DNA of 64,000 bases from Runella slithyformis DSM 19594 (GTDB taxonomy: Bacteria; Bacteroidota; Bacteroidia; Cytophagales; Spirosomataceae). Where the stretch lies: the NCBI RefSeq assembly GCF_000218895.1, contig NC_015703.1, positions 5,655,001 through 5,719,000 on the forward strand, written 5' to 3'. The notes under the pieces were generated by a model, which was not told the origin of the DNA, did no database searches, and worked only from the letters and a program-made list of their open reading frames with translations. Below, piece by piece: positions 16,611 through 24,885 of this stretch (positions are counted from its first letter, which is position 1; each line of letters starts with the position of its first letter). The position numbers and the translations under genes were made by a program.

Positions 16611-17709
16611 ATTTTAATTCATAATTGGTACTTCTTCCTCCGGCAGTCTCTTTTTGTAGCACTCCCTTATTTATCAAATCATTAATATCTCTAATGGCCG
16701 TATCTTTTGAGCATTTTGCCATCTTAGCCCATTTCATTGAGGTCAGTTTGCCTTCAAATCCGTCCAGTAATTTATTTAAAATCTTCGTTTGTCTTTCATT
16801 AATGATTGTTTTTGAATGCCTGTTCCAAAAATCAGCTTTAAGCATCACTCGGGTCAAAAGGGTATCGGTTGCTTTTAAAGCATTGATCAGGCAGCTTAAA
16901 AACCATTGTATCCACTCGGTTATGTCAAGGTCTCCTTTTTGCGTTTTTTCAAGATTTTCGTAGTATTCTTTTCTTTCTACCCTAATTTGAGCAGACATAC
17001 TATAAAACCGTTGAGTGCTTTTATCCGATTGGGCTAACAACATATCGGTCAGCGCTCTGGTAATTCGACCGTTTCCATCCTGAAATGGATGAATGGTTAC
17101 AAACCAAAGATGAGCAATGGCCGCTTTTATCACCAAATCAATGGTATGTTCTTCATTAAACCATTCCAAAAATCGGCTCATTTCCATCTCAACCAAATCA
17201 GCATCCGGGGCTTGAAAATGCACTTTCTCTCTTCCCGCCGCACCCGATACCACCTGCATTTTTCCCATGGTATCTTTTCTCCAATCAGCAACGGTTATTT
17301 TGAATATTCCGCTTCTCCAGATGGGGAATAACCCCGCATGCCAATCAAAAAGTCGCTCTTTCGTTAACGGTTCGAAACAATGACGGGTGGCATCAATCAT
17401 CATATCAACCATTCCGTCAACATTTCTGTCTGACGTTATTGCACCTGCGAAATCCATCCCCAATCGTTGGGCAATCGACGACCGAACCTGCTCCGGATTT
17501 AACAGCTCTCCTTCAATTTCTGCCGACTTCAATACATCGGAAGTCAAGGTTTCAAGTAAGGCTTCATCACGCAACTCAAAACCCAAAGATTCCATTTTAC
17601 CCATTAATCGGCCCTGTAGATTTCTTGCTTCACTCAGCAGATGAATCAAGTCATCAGTATGCCACGTAAAATGAGGCCAATGATGGTGTTGATGTATAAA
17701 TAAACCCAT
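16588..17709 (-). CDS. Fic-family AMPylase-like protein with C-terminal winged helix
   Basis: From the ATG at 17709 the protein has 373 residues (MGLFIHQHHHWPHF...). A TTG at 17727 is an in-frame alternative but overlaps a repeated motif in the leader. The N-terminal region resembles DUF4172. The Fic core has the full motif HPFQDGNGR (residues 207-215), so AMP transfer to a target hydroxyl is likely. The inhibitory motif SAEIEG (residues 62-67, matching (S/T)xxxE(G/N)) lies N-terminal, making this a self-inhibited class II Fic. The tail (INERQTKILNKLLDGFEGKLTSMKWAKMAK...) is a winged helix that could bind DNA. It sits between korB and korA and is flanked by dispersed repeats. Confidence 0.92.
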   Translation of the reverse strand: MGLFIHQHHHWPHFTWHTDDLIHLLSEARNLQGRLMGKMESLGFELRDEALLETLTSDVLKSAEIEGELLNPEQVRSSIAQRLGMDFAGAITSDRNVDGMVDMMIDATRHCFEPLTKERLFDWHAGLFPIWRSGIFKITVADWRKDTMGKMQVVSGAAGREKVHFQAPDADLVEMEMSRFLEWFNEEHTIDLVIKAAIAHLWFVTIHPFQDGNGRITRALTDMLLAQSDKSTQRFYSMSAQIRVERKEYYENLEKTQKGDLDITEWIQWFLSCLINALKATDTLLTRVMLKADFWNRHSKTIINERQTKILNKLLDGFEGKLTSMKWAKMAKCSKDTAIRDINDLINKGVLQKETAGGRSTNYELKSPQQRTE

Positions 17710-17722
17710 TCGACTTAAAATT

Positions 17723-17804
17723 TGCAACGAATATACCCCTTAATCGTTGCAAACCCAAGTAATCGTTGCACTTTTTGCGTTGAATACGCCGATTATTCGT
17801 TGCT
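17723..17804. promoter_or_regulatory. Four-copy operator-like array upstream of fic
   Basis: TAATCGTTGCA occurs exactly at 17741-17751 and 17760-17770. TATTCGTTGCT lies at 17794-17804, and the reverse complement of TATTCGTTGCA at 17723-17733. The first copy is 14 bases upstream of the chosen fic ATG. The unit is absent from the other intergenic regions I read. The winged helix of the Fic protein is a natural candidate to bind it, but this is inference. Confidence 0.6.
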
Positions 17805-17837
17805 TGGTCCTGCTTGCAGGTAACGTTTCTTCTTATT

Positions 17838-17890
17838 TTAGGCTAGAAGCCTGTTAAAAGTTGTCCCTCGCGAGACGCGAGCGACTGCGG
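17838..17890. repeat. Dispersed repeat, copy B (5' side of fic)
   Basis: It begins AGGCTAGAAGCCTGTTAAAAG and ends in the GC-rich stretch with the self-complementary CTCGCGAGACGCGAG, then CGACTGCGG. It aligns with copy A at 16555-16610 in the same direction. Its GC-rich end also matches parts of 53833-53865 and 63733-63772. Confidence 0.6.
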
Positions 17891-17898
17891 AGAAATAA

Positions 17899-18381
17899 TT
17901 ACATAAAAACAATGTCGCATGGTCTCATATTTTTTATCTCCTTTTTTGAATCTAAAATTCGACGTATTTCAAGTACTATTTTTTCAAAACGATCTGACAT
18001 TTTCTGTTGCACTTTCGAATCACAATATGAAGTATTTATAGATTTTTTTAACTTACCATTAACTATTACTTCGAGAGTTGTACTAAATGATGGCATAGTA
18101 AATGAACCATATTGTGAACACTCAAATTTTTCAGGAAAGTCGTTAAAGTTTTGATTTTCAATCAATGTATAAATTATTTGAAGCTCCTCTTTGTTAAGTA
18201 ATCCATTTACCGATGAGTCTTTCCCAATATATTTTCTTGTATATTCCCCTGTTATAGAATTATACTCAGAGGTACCCTCATTAATTTTAAATGAGAAGTC
18301 TTTAGGATATTCTGTCTTCTTTTTCACACATGAAAATGCAAGCAAACTGAAATAAAATACAATTAATATTTTGTAAGTCAT
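17899..18381 (-). CDS. Hypothetical lipoprotein
   Basis: The protein has 160 residues from MTYKILIVFYFSL, with a lipobox LLAFSC near residue 18 and a charged linker KKKTEYPKD. The rest shows mixed strand and helix (KEELQIIYTLIENQNFNDFPEKF, VIVNGKLKKSINTSYCDSKVQQKM). The gene is clearly more AT-rich than the flanking kor genes, a sign of transfer. No family is recognised. It lies between fic and korA; with fic it makes the insertion that separates the kor genes. Confidence 0.75.
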   Translation of the reverse strand: MTYKILIVFYFSLLAFSCVKKKTEYPKDFSFKINEGTSEYNSITGEYTRKYIGKDSSVNGLLNKEELQIIYTLIENQNFNDFPEKFECSQYGSFTMPSFSTTLEVIVNGKLKKSINTSYCDSKVQQKMSDRFEKIVLEIRRILDSKKEIKNMRPCDIVFM

Positions 18382-18504
18382 TTCAATCATTTCAGTATCA
18401 TTTCATGCAAATTCATTTTCATTTCAGTATTGCAATCAAGAGGCTTACATAACCGCCACAAATATCATTTCTAACATCTATGGCGGTTATATATCCTTTA
18501 CGTA

Positions 18505-20334
18505 TCAGAGCTTAATCGCTTCCAAATGCTTGGCAATGCCGTTACGGATGGCATCGGCCGTGATGGGCATGCCGTCGTAATTCAGGATTTTAATCAATTT
18601 TTTGGGATTGATTTCCAATTCGTTGATCAATAATGTACGGAATTGAGCGTCACGGTTTTGTTCCACCACAAATACCTGATCGTGGGCTTCGATAAAAGCC
18701 TCGACGGAAGCGTGGAACGGAAAGGCCGTGGCACGCATGGCATCCAAGGTAATGCCTTCTTCTTCTTTCAGCAGGTCGATGGCTTCCAGGGCCGCGTAGG
18801 TAGTGGTTCCGAAAAAGATCATCCCGATGTTGCTTTCGTTTTGCGCCTGATAAAACTCCGGCAACGGCAGAATTTCCTTGGCGGTATCCCATTTCTTAGA
18901 CAAACGGTCCAGCACCTGCGCATTTTTTACACCGTCTTCGGTATAGCGCGCGTATTCGTCGTGGGAAGTGCCCCGCGTAAAGAAAGAGCCTTTGGTCGGG
19001 TGCGTGGCCGGGAGCGTACGGTACGGAATGCCGTCACCGTCTACGTCCAGGTAGCGCCCGAACTGCTTGCCCATGGCGCTCAACGCGTCCAGGTCTTCGG
19101 CGGTATAGACTTTCCCCCGGTCATAGCGGCGGGTGTCGTCCCACTTCAGGGGAGCCGTCAGGTGGTCGTTCATCCCCAGATCCAGGTCGGTCATCACGAT
19201 GACGGGGGTTTGGAGGCGCTCGGCCAAATCAAAGGCATCCGCCATGAACTCAAAGCATTCCGTAGGCGTGCTCGGGATCACCAATACGTGCTTGGTGTCG
19301 CCGTGCGACGCATAGGCTGCCAAGAGTAAATCCGACTGCTGCGTCCGCGTAGGCATACCCGTCGACGGACCGCCGCGCTGCACATCCACCAATACGGCGG
19401 GGATCTCGGCAAAGTAGGCCAATCCCAAAAATTCATTCATCAGCGAAAGCCCCGGACCGCTCGTAGCCGTAAACGCCCGGGCACCGTTCCAGTTGGCACC
19501 CAACACCATACCAAGCGCTGCCAACTCGTCTTCGGCCTGCACGATCGCGACTTTTTTAAGGCCTGTGGCGGGGTCAACGCGCAAACGGTTGGAATACTTG
19601 GCAAAGGCTTCCACCAACGACGTAGAAGGCGTGATGGGGTACCATCCCGCTACCGTAGCGCCGGCGTAGACCGCACCGATACCGCAGGCCGTGTTGCCGT
19701 CGATCACAATGGCATCTCCCACCAGATCACGGCGCTCCACGCGCAGTCCGAGCGGATGGTCGTAGTTTTCTTTGATATAAGTCACGCCCGCCATCATGGC
19801 CTGTACGTTGGGCTCGATGAGCTTTGGCTTTTTCACAAATTCATCGGCGATGATTCCTTTCACTACGTCCAGTTCAATGTCCAACAGGGCCGCCAAAGCG
19901 CCCACGTAGATCATGTTTTTGAACAACTGACGCTGCCGGGCATCAGAATACAGGCGCATACAGATCCCGATCATCGGAATGCCGATGTAATGAATATCGT
20001 CGCGGATAAAATCCTTGTGGAGGTTTTTGGTATTGTCGTACACAAAATACCCGCCCGGCTTGACCGAGGCCACATCCTGTTTCATGCTTTGCGGGTTGAC
20101 ACACAGCATGATATCCACTCCTTCGCGACGGCCTAAATAGCCTTTTTCGCTGACCCTCACCTCATACCAGGTCGGTAAGCCCTGAATATTGGAAGGAAAA
20201 ATATTTTTGGCGGTCATGGGGATGCCCATTCGAAAAATAGACATCGCAAACATATTATTGGCACTGGCCGAACCCGTCCCGTTGACGTTGGCAAACCGTA
20301 CTACTAAGTCGTTAACTGCGGTAAGTTGTTGCAT
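18505..20334 (-). CDS. korA: 2-oxoacid:ferredoxin oxidoreductase alpha (gamma-alpha fused) subunit
   Basis: The protein has 609 residues. The N-terminal 190 residues are the gamma domain (FANVNGTGSASANNMF, then MLCVNPQSM); the rest is the pyrimidine-binding alpha domain, with GNTACGIGAVYAGATVAGWYPITPSTSLVE and ATSGPGLSLMNEF, both typical. A C-terminal domain with VVEQNRDAQ follows. Gamma-alpha fusion is the usual form in this family. Together with KorB it reduces ferredoxin while oxidising a 2-oxoacid. The upstream FAD/Fe-S oxidoreductase probably takes up the electrons. The alpha and beta genes are separated here by fic and a lipoprotein gene. Confidence 0.93.
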   Translation of the reverse strand: MQQLTAVNDLVVRFANVNGTGSASANNMFAMSIFRMGIPMTAKNIFPSNIQGLPTWYEVRVSEKGYLGRREGVDIMLCVNPQSMKQDVASVKPGGYFVYDNTKNLHKDFIRDDIHYIGIPMIGICMRLYSDARQRQLFKNMIYVGALAALLDIELDVVKGIIADEFVKKPKLIEPNVQAMMAGVTYIKENYDHPLGLRVERRDLVGDAIVIDGNTACGIGAVYAGATVAGWYPITPSTSLVEAFAKYSNRLRVDPATGLKKVAIVQAEDELAALGMVLGANWNGARAFTATSGPGLSLMNEFLGLAYFAEIPAVLVDVQRGGPSTGMPTRTQQSDLLLAAYASHGDTKHVLVIPSTPTECFEFMADAFDLAERLQTPVIVMTDLDLGMNDHLTAPLKWDDTRRYDRGKVYTAEDLDALSAMGKQFGRYLDVDGDGIPYRTLPATHPTKGSFFTRGTSHDEYARYTEDGVKNAQVLDRLSKKWDTAKEILPLPEFYQAQNESNIGMIFFGTTTYAALEAIDLLKEEEGITLDAMRATAFPFHASVEAFIEAHDQVFVVEQNRDAQFRTLLINELEINPKKLIKILNYDGMPITADAIRNGIAKHLEAIKL

Positions 20335-20350
20335 TATCTATAAGTTTGAA

Positions 20351-20426
20351 CCCCGCCCCAACCCCTCCCCTGCAAGGAGGGGGAGAATCCCTTTCCCTAC
20401 AGGGGAAAGGGCTAGGGATAGGGGTT
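20351..20426. repeat. GC-rich palindromic intergenic element (three-way fold)
   Basis: AACCCCT (20360-20366) pairs with AGGGGTT (20420-20426). Inside lie two hairpins: CCCTCC/GGAGGG around CTGCAA, and CCCTTTCC with GGAAAGGG around TACAG (approximate). It fills the gap between two kor-cluster genes and covers the stop codon of the upstream gene. I recall similar CCCTTTCCC-type elements scattered between genes in many Bacteroidota, which points to a repeat family, but only one copy is in the window. Confidence 0.55.
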
Positions 20427-22221
20427 AAATAGTTTCTAAAACACTCGTTTGACACCCTGCTTTGGTGACTGAATACAAATATTTCTGCATATCCCAGGCG
20501 GAAGTGGGGCAACGCTCGGCACACAGCCCGCAGTGAAGACAAACGTCTTCATCCTTGACCATGACCCGACCCGTTTTAAGCGTATCCGACACGTAGAGGT
20601 CTTGGGTAAGATTGGTGGCCGGCACGAGCAGCCGCGACCGCAAATCCTCCTCTTCACCGTTGATCGTAAACGTAATGCATGACGTAGGACATACATCCAT
20701 ACAGGCATCACATTCAATGCATTTATTTTCGGTAAAGACGGTTTGCACATCGCAGTTGAGACAACGTTGTGCCTCTTTGAATCCGGTATCGGGGCTGAAG
20801 CCCAACTCCACTTCTTTTTTACGGTCTTTTAGGGTCAACGCTTTGTCAGCGTGCGGCACTTTAAAGCGCTCATCGTCCGAGACGGGGCTATCATAGATCC
20901 ACTCGTGGATTCCCATTTTCTGACTGATCAGGTTCGTAAACGGAGAAGGCCGCTCGTGAAGCGATTGTTCGTTACAAAACAGATCAATGGAAACCGCCGC
21001 CGTATGCCCCTGTGCCACCGCCGTGATGACGTTTTTAGGCCCCATGGCCGAGTCACCGCCAAAAAATACGTTGGGGATGGTCGATTGGAAAGTCACTTCA
21101 TCCAGCACGGGCAAGCCCCATTCGTTGAACTGAAGGCCCAGATCGCGCTCGATCCACGGGAAGGAGTTTTCCTGTCCGATGGCCACGAGCACATCATCGG
21201 CTTCGATGAATACGTCCGGCTCACCCGTCGAAACGAGTTTGCGGCGGCCGTTTTCGTATTTGGCTTCCACTTTCTCAAAGGTCATTCCTTTGAGTTTGCC
21301 GTCTTCCACCACAAACGATTTCGGCACGTGGCATTCCAGGATCGGAATATCTTCGTGAAGCGCATCCTCGATTTCCCACGGCGACGCTTTCATTTCTTTG
21401 AACGGACTGCGAACCACCACTTTCACTTCCTCTCCTCCTAAGCGGCGGGAAGTACGGCAGCAATCCATGGCGGTGTTTCCACCACCCAGCACGATCACTT
21501 TCTTGCCGATTTTCGCGGTATGTTCAAACGCCACACTCGCCAGCCATTCGATCCCGATGTGGATGTTGGCCTTGGCTTCCCAGCGACCGGGCAGATCTGC
21601 CAGGTCTTTTCCTTTTGGTGCCCCCGTTCCGATAAAGACCGCGTCGTAGCCTTGGTTCAGCACTTCGCGCAGGCTATTGACGCGGGTATTGAAATGCGTA
21701 TGAATGCCCAGATCAAGGATATAACCTACTTCTTCGTTCAACACACTGTCAGGCAAACGGAACGACGGAATCTGACTCCGCATCATTCCACCGCCCATCG
21801 GCTGGTCATCGTAGAGATGCACTTCATACCCCAACGGGGCCAGATCACGCGCCACCGTCAGCGCGGCAGGACCGCCGCCGATGAGGGCTATTTTCTTCCC
21901 GTTCGGCAGAAAGGGACCTTGGGGCATAAAGCTTGCCACATCCCCTTTATTATCAGCCGCTACACGCTTAAGGCGGCAGATCGCCACCGGCTCTTCTTCC
22001 ACGCGCCCGCGTCGGCAGGCAGGTTCACAGGGACGGTCGCAGGTACGACCCAACACACCCGGAAAAACGTTGGATTCCCAGTTGACCATGTACGCCTCGG
22101 TGTAGCGTTCGGCCGCAATGAGCCGAATGTACTCAGGTACAGGTGTATGCGCCGGACACGCGTATTGACAGTCCACAACCTTGTGGAAATATTCCGGATT
22201 TTTAATGTCAGTCGGTTTCAA
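20425..22221 (-). CDS. FAD-dependent NAD(P) oxidoreductase with bacterial ferredoxin domain (GltD-like)
   Basis: The protein has 598 residues. The N-terminal Fe-S domain has VDCQYACPAHTPV and CDRPCEPACRRG. The FAD site reads ALIGGGPAALTVARDL and the NAD(P) site VIVLGGGNTAMDC, both in glutamate synthase small-subunit style. The C-terminus is a two-cluster ferredoxin: CIECDACMDVCPTSC and CLHCGLCAERCP. It probably moves electrons between the kor ferredoxin pool and NAD(P)H. It is the first gene of the kor locus; a TAAATTTG box on the minus strand (22258-22251) lies 30 bases upstream of its ATG and may be the promoter -7 site. Confidence 0.88.
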   Translation of the reverse strand: MKPTDIKNPEYFHKVVDCQYACPAHTPVPEYIRLIAAERYTEAYMVNWESNVFPGVLGRTCDRPCEPACRRGRVEEEPVAICRLKRVAADNKGDVASFMPQGPFLPNGKKIALIGGGPAALTVARDLAPLGYEVHLYDDQPMGGGMMRSQIPSFRLPDSVLNEEVGYILDLGIHTHFNTRVNSLREVLNQGYDAVFIGTGAPKGKDLADLPGRWEAKANIHIGIEWLASVAFEHTAKIGKKVIVLGGGNTAMDCCRTSRRLGGEEVKVVVRSPFKEMKASPWEIEDALHEDIPILECHVPKSFVVEDGKLKGMTFEKVEAKYENGRRKLVSTGEPDVFIEADDVLVAIGQENSFPWIERDLGLQFNEWGLPVLDEVTFQSTIPNVFFGGDSAMGPKNVITAVAQGHTAAVSIDLFCNEQSLHERPSPFTNLISQKMGIHEWIYDSPVSDDERFKVPHADKALTLKDRKKEVELGFSPDTGFKEAQRCLNCDVQTVFTENKCIECDACMDVCPTSCITFTINGEEEDLRSRLLVPATNLTQDLYVSDTLKTGRVMVKDEDVCLHCGLCAERCPTSAWDMQKYLYSVTKAGCQTSVLETI

Positions 22222-22616
22222 GGAGGTACGGTTTGAATAATCTATTTACGCAAATTTATCAACAATATACAAAGGTTAAGGAAGATAGCCGAAGGTTTTT
22301 GTCGGAAGAAAAGCAGACGATTTGACGAGTATTTTCATTAGTTAATTATGCTTAATTTGCTACTTTTCAGCAATTAATATATTTTGTTTGGTATTACAAA
22401 GACCATATTATCCAAATGTTACTTGAACACCGACCTATTTTTTCACCGGCATTTTGCATAACCTTTAAAATGAAATGGAATGAGAAGAAAACACCCTTTG
22501 TCTGCTTTAAACGTCGTATGTACTCCCCGTTTAGCCAATGAATTCACTCCATTTCGTTTTCATTTTTGGACAGTACAAAAAAGTAAGAACTTGATTTTGA
22601 ATAAATAACCTCCGTA
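22222..22616. other. Divergent intergenic region (395 bp)
   Basis: No gene is seen. It separates the leftward kor locus from the rightward GDPD-GH16 gene. A minus-strand TAAATTTG box is at 22258-22251. On the plus strand TTTG (22565-22568) and TGATTTTG (22592-22599) are 23 bases apart, one mismatch from the Bacteroidota promoter pattern, and end 18 bases before the next ATG. An imperfect inverted repeat (around 22468-22485 and 22546-22565, core GAAATGGA/TCCATTTC) may be a regulator site. Confidence 0.4.
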
Positions 22617-24125
22617 ATGAATCAGCAAACCATCTTTCTGTTTCTCTTTTTTTCGGTCCTCATCGGCACGCATGGCTCACAGGCCCAATCCTTTCATACC
22701 AATAAAATCGTGGCCCATCGGGGAGCGTGGAAAAGTCAGGGGTTGCCCCAAAACTCCATTGCCTCCCTTCAAAATGCGATAAAACTGGGCTGTGTCGGCT
22801 CTGAATTCGACGTTCGGATGACCAAAGATGAGGTCCTGGTCATCAATCACGACGCGCATTACGAAGGCATGGACATTGAAACCACCGATTACGCCGATCT
22901 GATCACAAAGCCGTTGAAAAACGGTGAGCCACTGCCCACGTTGGAAGATTATTTGAAAGAAGGGAAAAAGCAGAGTAAAACCATGCTCGTGACGGAGATC
23001 AAGCCCTCGCCTGCGGGGAAAAAACGGGCATTGCTTTTGGCCGAAAAAGTGGTGCAGACCGTCCGCAAATTGAAAGCTCAAAAGTGGGTGGTGTATATCA
23101 GTTTTGATTATGATATTTTGAAAAAAGTACGGGAATTGGACAAAAACGCCAAACTTCAATACCTTAACGGAAATCTCTCGGCGGAACAGCTCCAAGCCGA
23201 CAACATCGACGGATTGGATTATCACTTCAGTGTGTTGCAAAAAGACGAACAATGGATCGCCAACGCCAAAAAACACGGACTCGTAACCAACGCCTGGACG
23301 GTCAATGATACCTTAGTGATGGATTACTTTTTTGTACGAAACATTGATTTTATCACCACCGATGAGCCCGAAAAAGCTCTTGTGCGTGACGCACGGTTTG
23401 CCAAAGAAAAACGCAAACTGGTTTGGAGTGATGAATTTAATTATGCCGGGTTGCCGGACCCCGCCAAATGGGGCTACGATGTAGGCGGAAAAGGCTGGGG
23501 GAACAATGAGTTGCAATACTACACCCACGCCGATACCAACAATGCACTGGTTAAGAACGGTGTACTTTCCATCACGGCCCGCAAAGCTAAGTTTGAGAAT
23601 CGAGACTATACCTCCGCTCGGCTCCTGACCAAAGGAAAAGCGGAATGGACCTACGGACGCTTTGAAATACGCGCAAAGCTGCCCAAAGGGCGCGGCACCT
23701 GGCCGGCGATCTGGATGCTGGGCAGCAACATCGAAACCGCCGGCTGGCCCAAATGCGGTGAAATTGACATCATGGAACACGTAGGGTACGACCCGGACAC
23801 ACTCGTGGGTACTATCCATACCCAATCCTACAATCACGTGAAGGGTACTCAGAAATCGAAGAAGATTTTCATTAAAAACCCTTACACCGAGTTTCACGTT
23901 TTTGCCGTCGATTGGACGCCCGACAAAATGGATTTTCTGCTGGACGGCAACGTCTATCTGAGTATCCCCAACGAGCATAAAACCGTTGACGAATGGCCGT
24001 TTGACAAGCCGGAGCACTTACTGCTCAACGTAGCGGTGGGCGGCAATTGGGGCGGGGCCAAGGGCATCGACGAAAGCGTTTTCCCGGCGGCTATGCAGGT
24101 GGATTATGTACGGGTGTTTCAATAA
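22617..24125 (+). CDS. Fused glycerophosphodiester phosphodiesterase and GH16 glycosidase, secreted
   Basis: The protein has 502 residues with a signal peptide ending near residue 24 (SQAQ). Residues 28-260 are a GDPD barrel: IVAHRGAW with H34, the QNS variant of the usual ENS at 45-47, EFDVR (63-67) and HD at 78-79. Residues 264-502 are a GH16 jelly roll: KLVWSDEFN, then the catalytic motif GEIDIMEH with likely nucleophile E382 and acid/base E387. GH16 enzymes cut beta-1,3- or beta-1,4-glucans or galactans. Both active sites look complete, so one chain may cut a polysaccharide and a glycerophosphodiester. It is followed by a terminator, so it is probably a single-gene unit. Confidence 0.9.
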   Translation: MNQQTIFLFLFFSVLIGTHGSQAQSFHTNKIVAHRGAWKSQGLPQNSIASLQNAIKLGCVGSEFDVRMTKDEVLVINHDAHYEGMDIETTDYADLITKPLKNGEPLPTLEDYLKEGKKQSKTMLVTEIKPSPAGKKRALLLAEKVVQTVRKLKAQKWVVYISFDYDILKKVRELDKNAKLQYLNGNLSAEQLQADNIDGLDYHFSVLQKDEQWIANAKKHGLVTNAWTVNDTLVMDYFFVRNIDFITTDEPEKALVRDARFAKEKRKLVWSDEFNYAGLPDPAKWGYDVGGKGWGNNELQYYTHADTNNALVKNGVLSITARKAKFENRDYTSARLLTKGKAEWTYGRFEIRAKLPKGRGTWPAIWMLGSNIETAGWPKCGEIDIMEHVGYDPDTLVGTIHTQSYNHVKGTQKSKKIFIKNPYTEFHVFAVDWTPDKMDFLLDGNVYLSIPNEHKTVDEWPFDKPEHLLLNVAVGGNWGGAKGIDESVFPAAMQVDYVRVFQ

Positions 24126-24161
24126 ACGCTGTATTCATTTGAACAATGAATACGAATGGAT

Positions 24162-24196
24162 AAAGCCGACGTTTCTCATGGGACGTCGGCTTTTTT
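24162..24196 (+). terminator. Intrinsic terminator of the GDPD-GH16 gene
   Basis: AAAGCCGACGT (24162-24172) pairs perfectly with ACGTCGGCTTT (24183-24193), followed by more T's. It lies 37 bases after the stop. Confidence 0.85.
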
Positions 24197-24222
24197 GTGC
24201 CTGAAACCGTATTTCAGCTCCT

Positions 24223-24240
24223 TTGAATAAGATTATTCAA
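24223..24240. promoter_or_regulatory. Palindrome upstream of sigma gene 1
   Basis: TTGAATAA-GA-TTATTCAA is an 8+8 perfect inverted repeat, 67 bases before the sigma ATG. It could be an operator. No clear TAnnTTTG box lies near, so the sigma gene may need another form of promoter. Confidence 0.35.
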
Positions 24241-24306
24241 TTATTTTTCAAAACTTTTTAGGGATTTTTCGGAGTTGTTCTACTGTACAGGTAAATGGGG
24301 TAAATC

Positions 24307-24864
24307 ATGAATGTAAAGCAACTCGACGATACGCATTTGGTAGAATTTCTTCAGGAAGGCAGGATCTCGGCCTTTGAGGAAATCTACCGTCGGTATTGGT
24401 ATAAGCTTTTCGGGATTGCCTACCACCAAACGGGCATCAGGGAAGAAGCCGAGGAACTGGTGCAGGAGGTGTTTCTTACCGTCTGGAATCGGCGCTCAGA
24501 GGTTGTTATCAGGCACTTAGACCTCTATCTGACCATTGCCATCAAGAATCAGGTCTATGATTACATCAAGTCGCAGATCAGCTACCGGAAGTACCAGGAA
24601 TACCTCATTTTTCAGGAAATCCATCAGCATTACGCCACCGACGAAATTGTCAATTTTATTGAACTGTCGGAGGCAGTTGAGAAAGTATTGAGTCTTTTAC
24701 CCGAAAAAAGCGCCGAGGTATTCAAACGCAGCCGCTTCGAGAATCAATCCGTTCGGGAAATCGCCCTTGATCTCAATCTCAGCGAAAAAGCCGTGGAATA
24801 CCACATCACCAAATCGTTGAAATTCCTGAAAGAGAATCTAAAATCCTACCAATCCGACAACTAA
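24307..24864 (+). CDS. ECF sigma factor 1 (Bacteroidota FecI-like)
   Basis: The protein has 185 residues. Region 2 reads FEEIYRRYWYKLFGIAYHQTG...EEAEELVQEVFLTVWNRR; region 4 ends SVREIALDLNLSEKAVEYHITKSLKFLKENL, a helix-turn-helix that reads the -35 box. It lacks regions 1 and 3, as ECF factors do. It is followed by fecR after 21 bases, so a FecIR pair is clear. It is closest in motif to sigma 2 (42824-43381), which also has SEKAVEYHITKSL or TEKAVEYHITKSL. It should drive the downstream susC1 unit. Confidence 0.93.
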   Translation: MNVKQLDDTHLVEFLQEGRISAFEEIYRRYWYKLFGIAYHQTGIREEAEELVQEVFLTVWNRRSEVVIRHLDLYLTIAIKNQVYDYIKSQISYRKYQEYLIFQEIHQHYATDEIVNFIELSEAVEKVLSLLPEKSAEVFKRSRFENQSVREIALDLNLSEKAVEYHITKSLKFLKENLKSYQSDN

Positions 24865-24885
24865 AAGCCATAACACACCTACGAT

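Noticed and set aside
16588-17727. Fic start at TTG 17727
   Set aside because: The first six codons overlap one of the four leader motifs, and an ATG at 17709 gives a conserved-looking N-terminus. TTG is kept as a less likely option.
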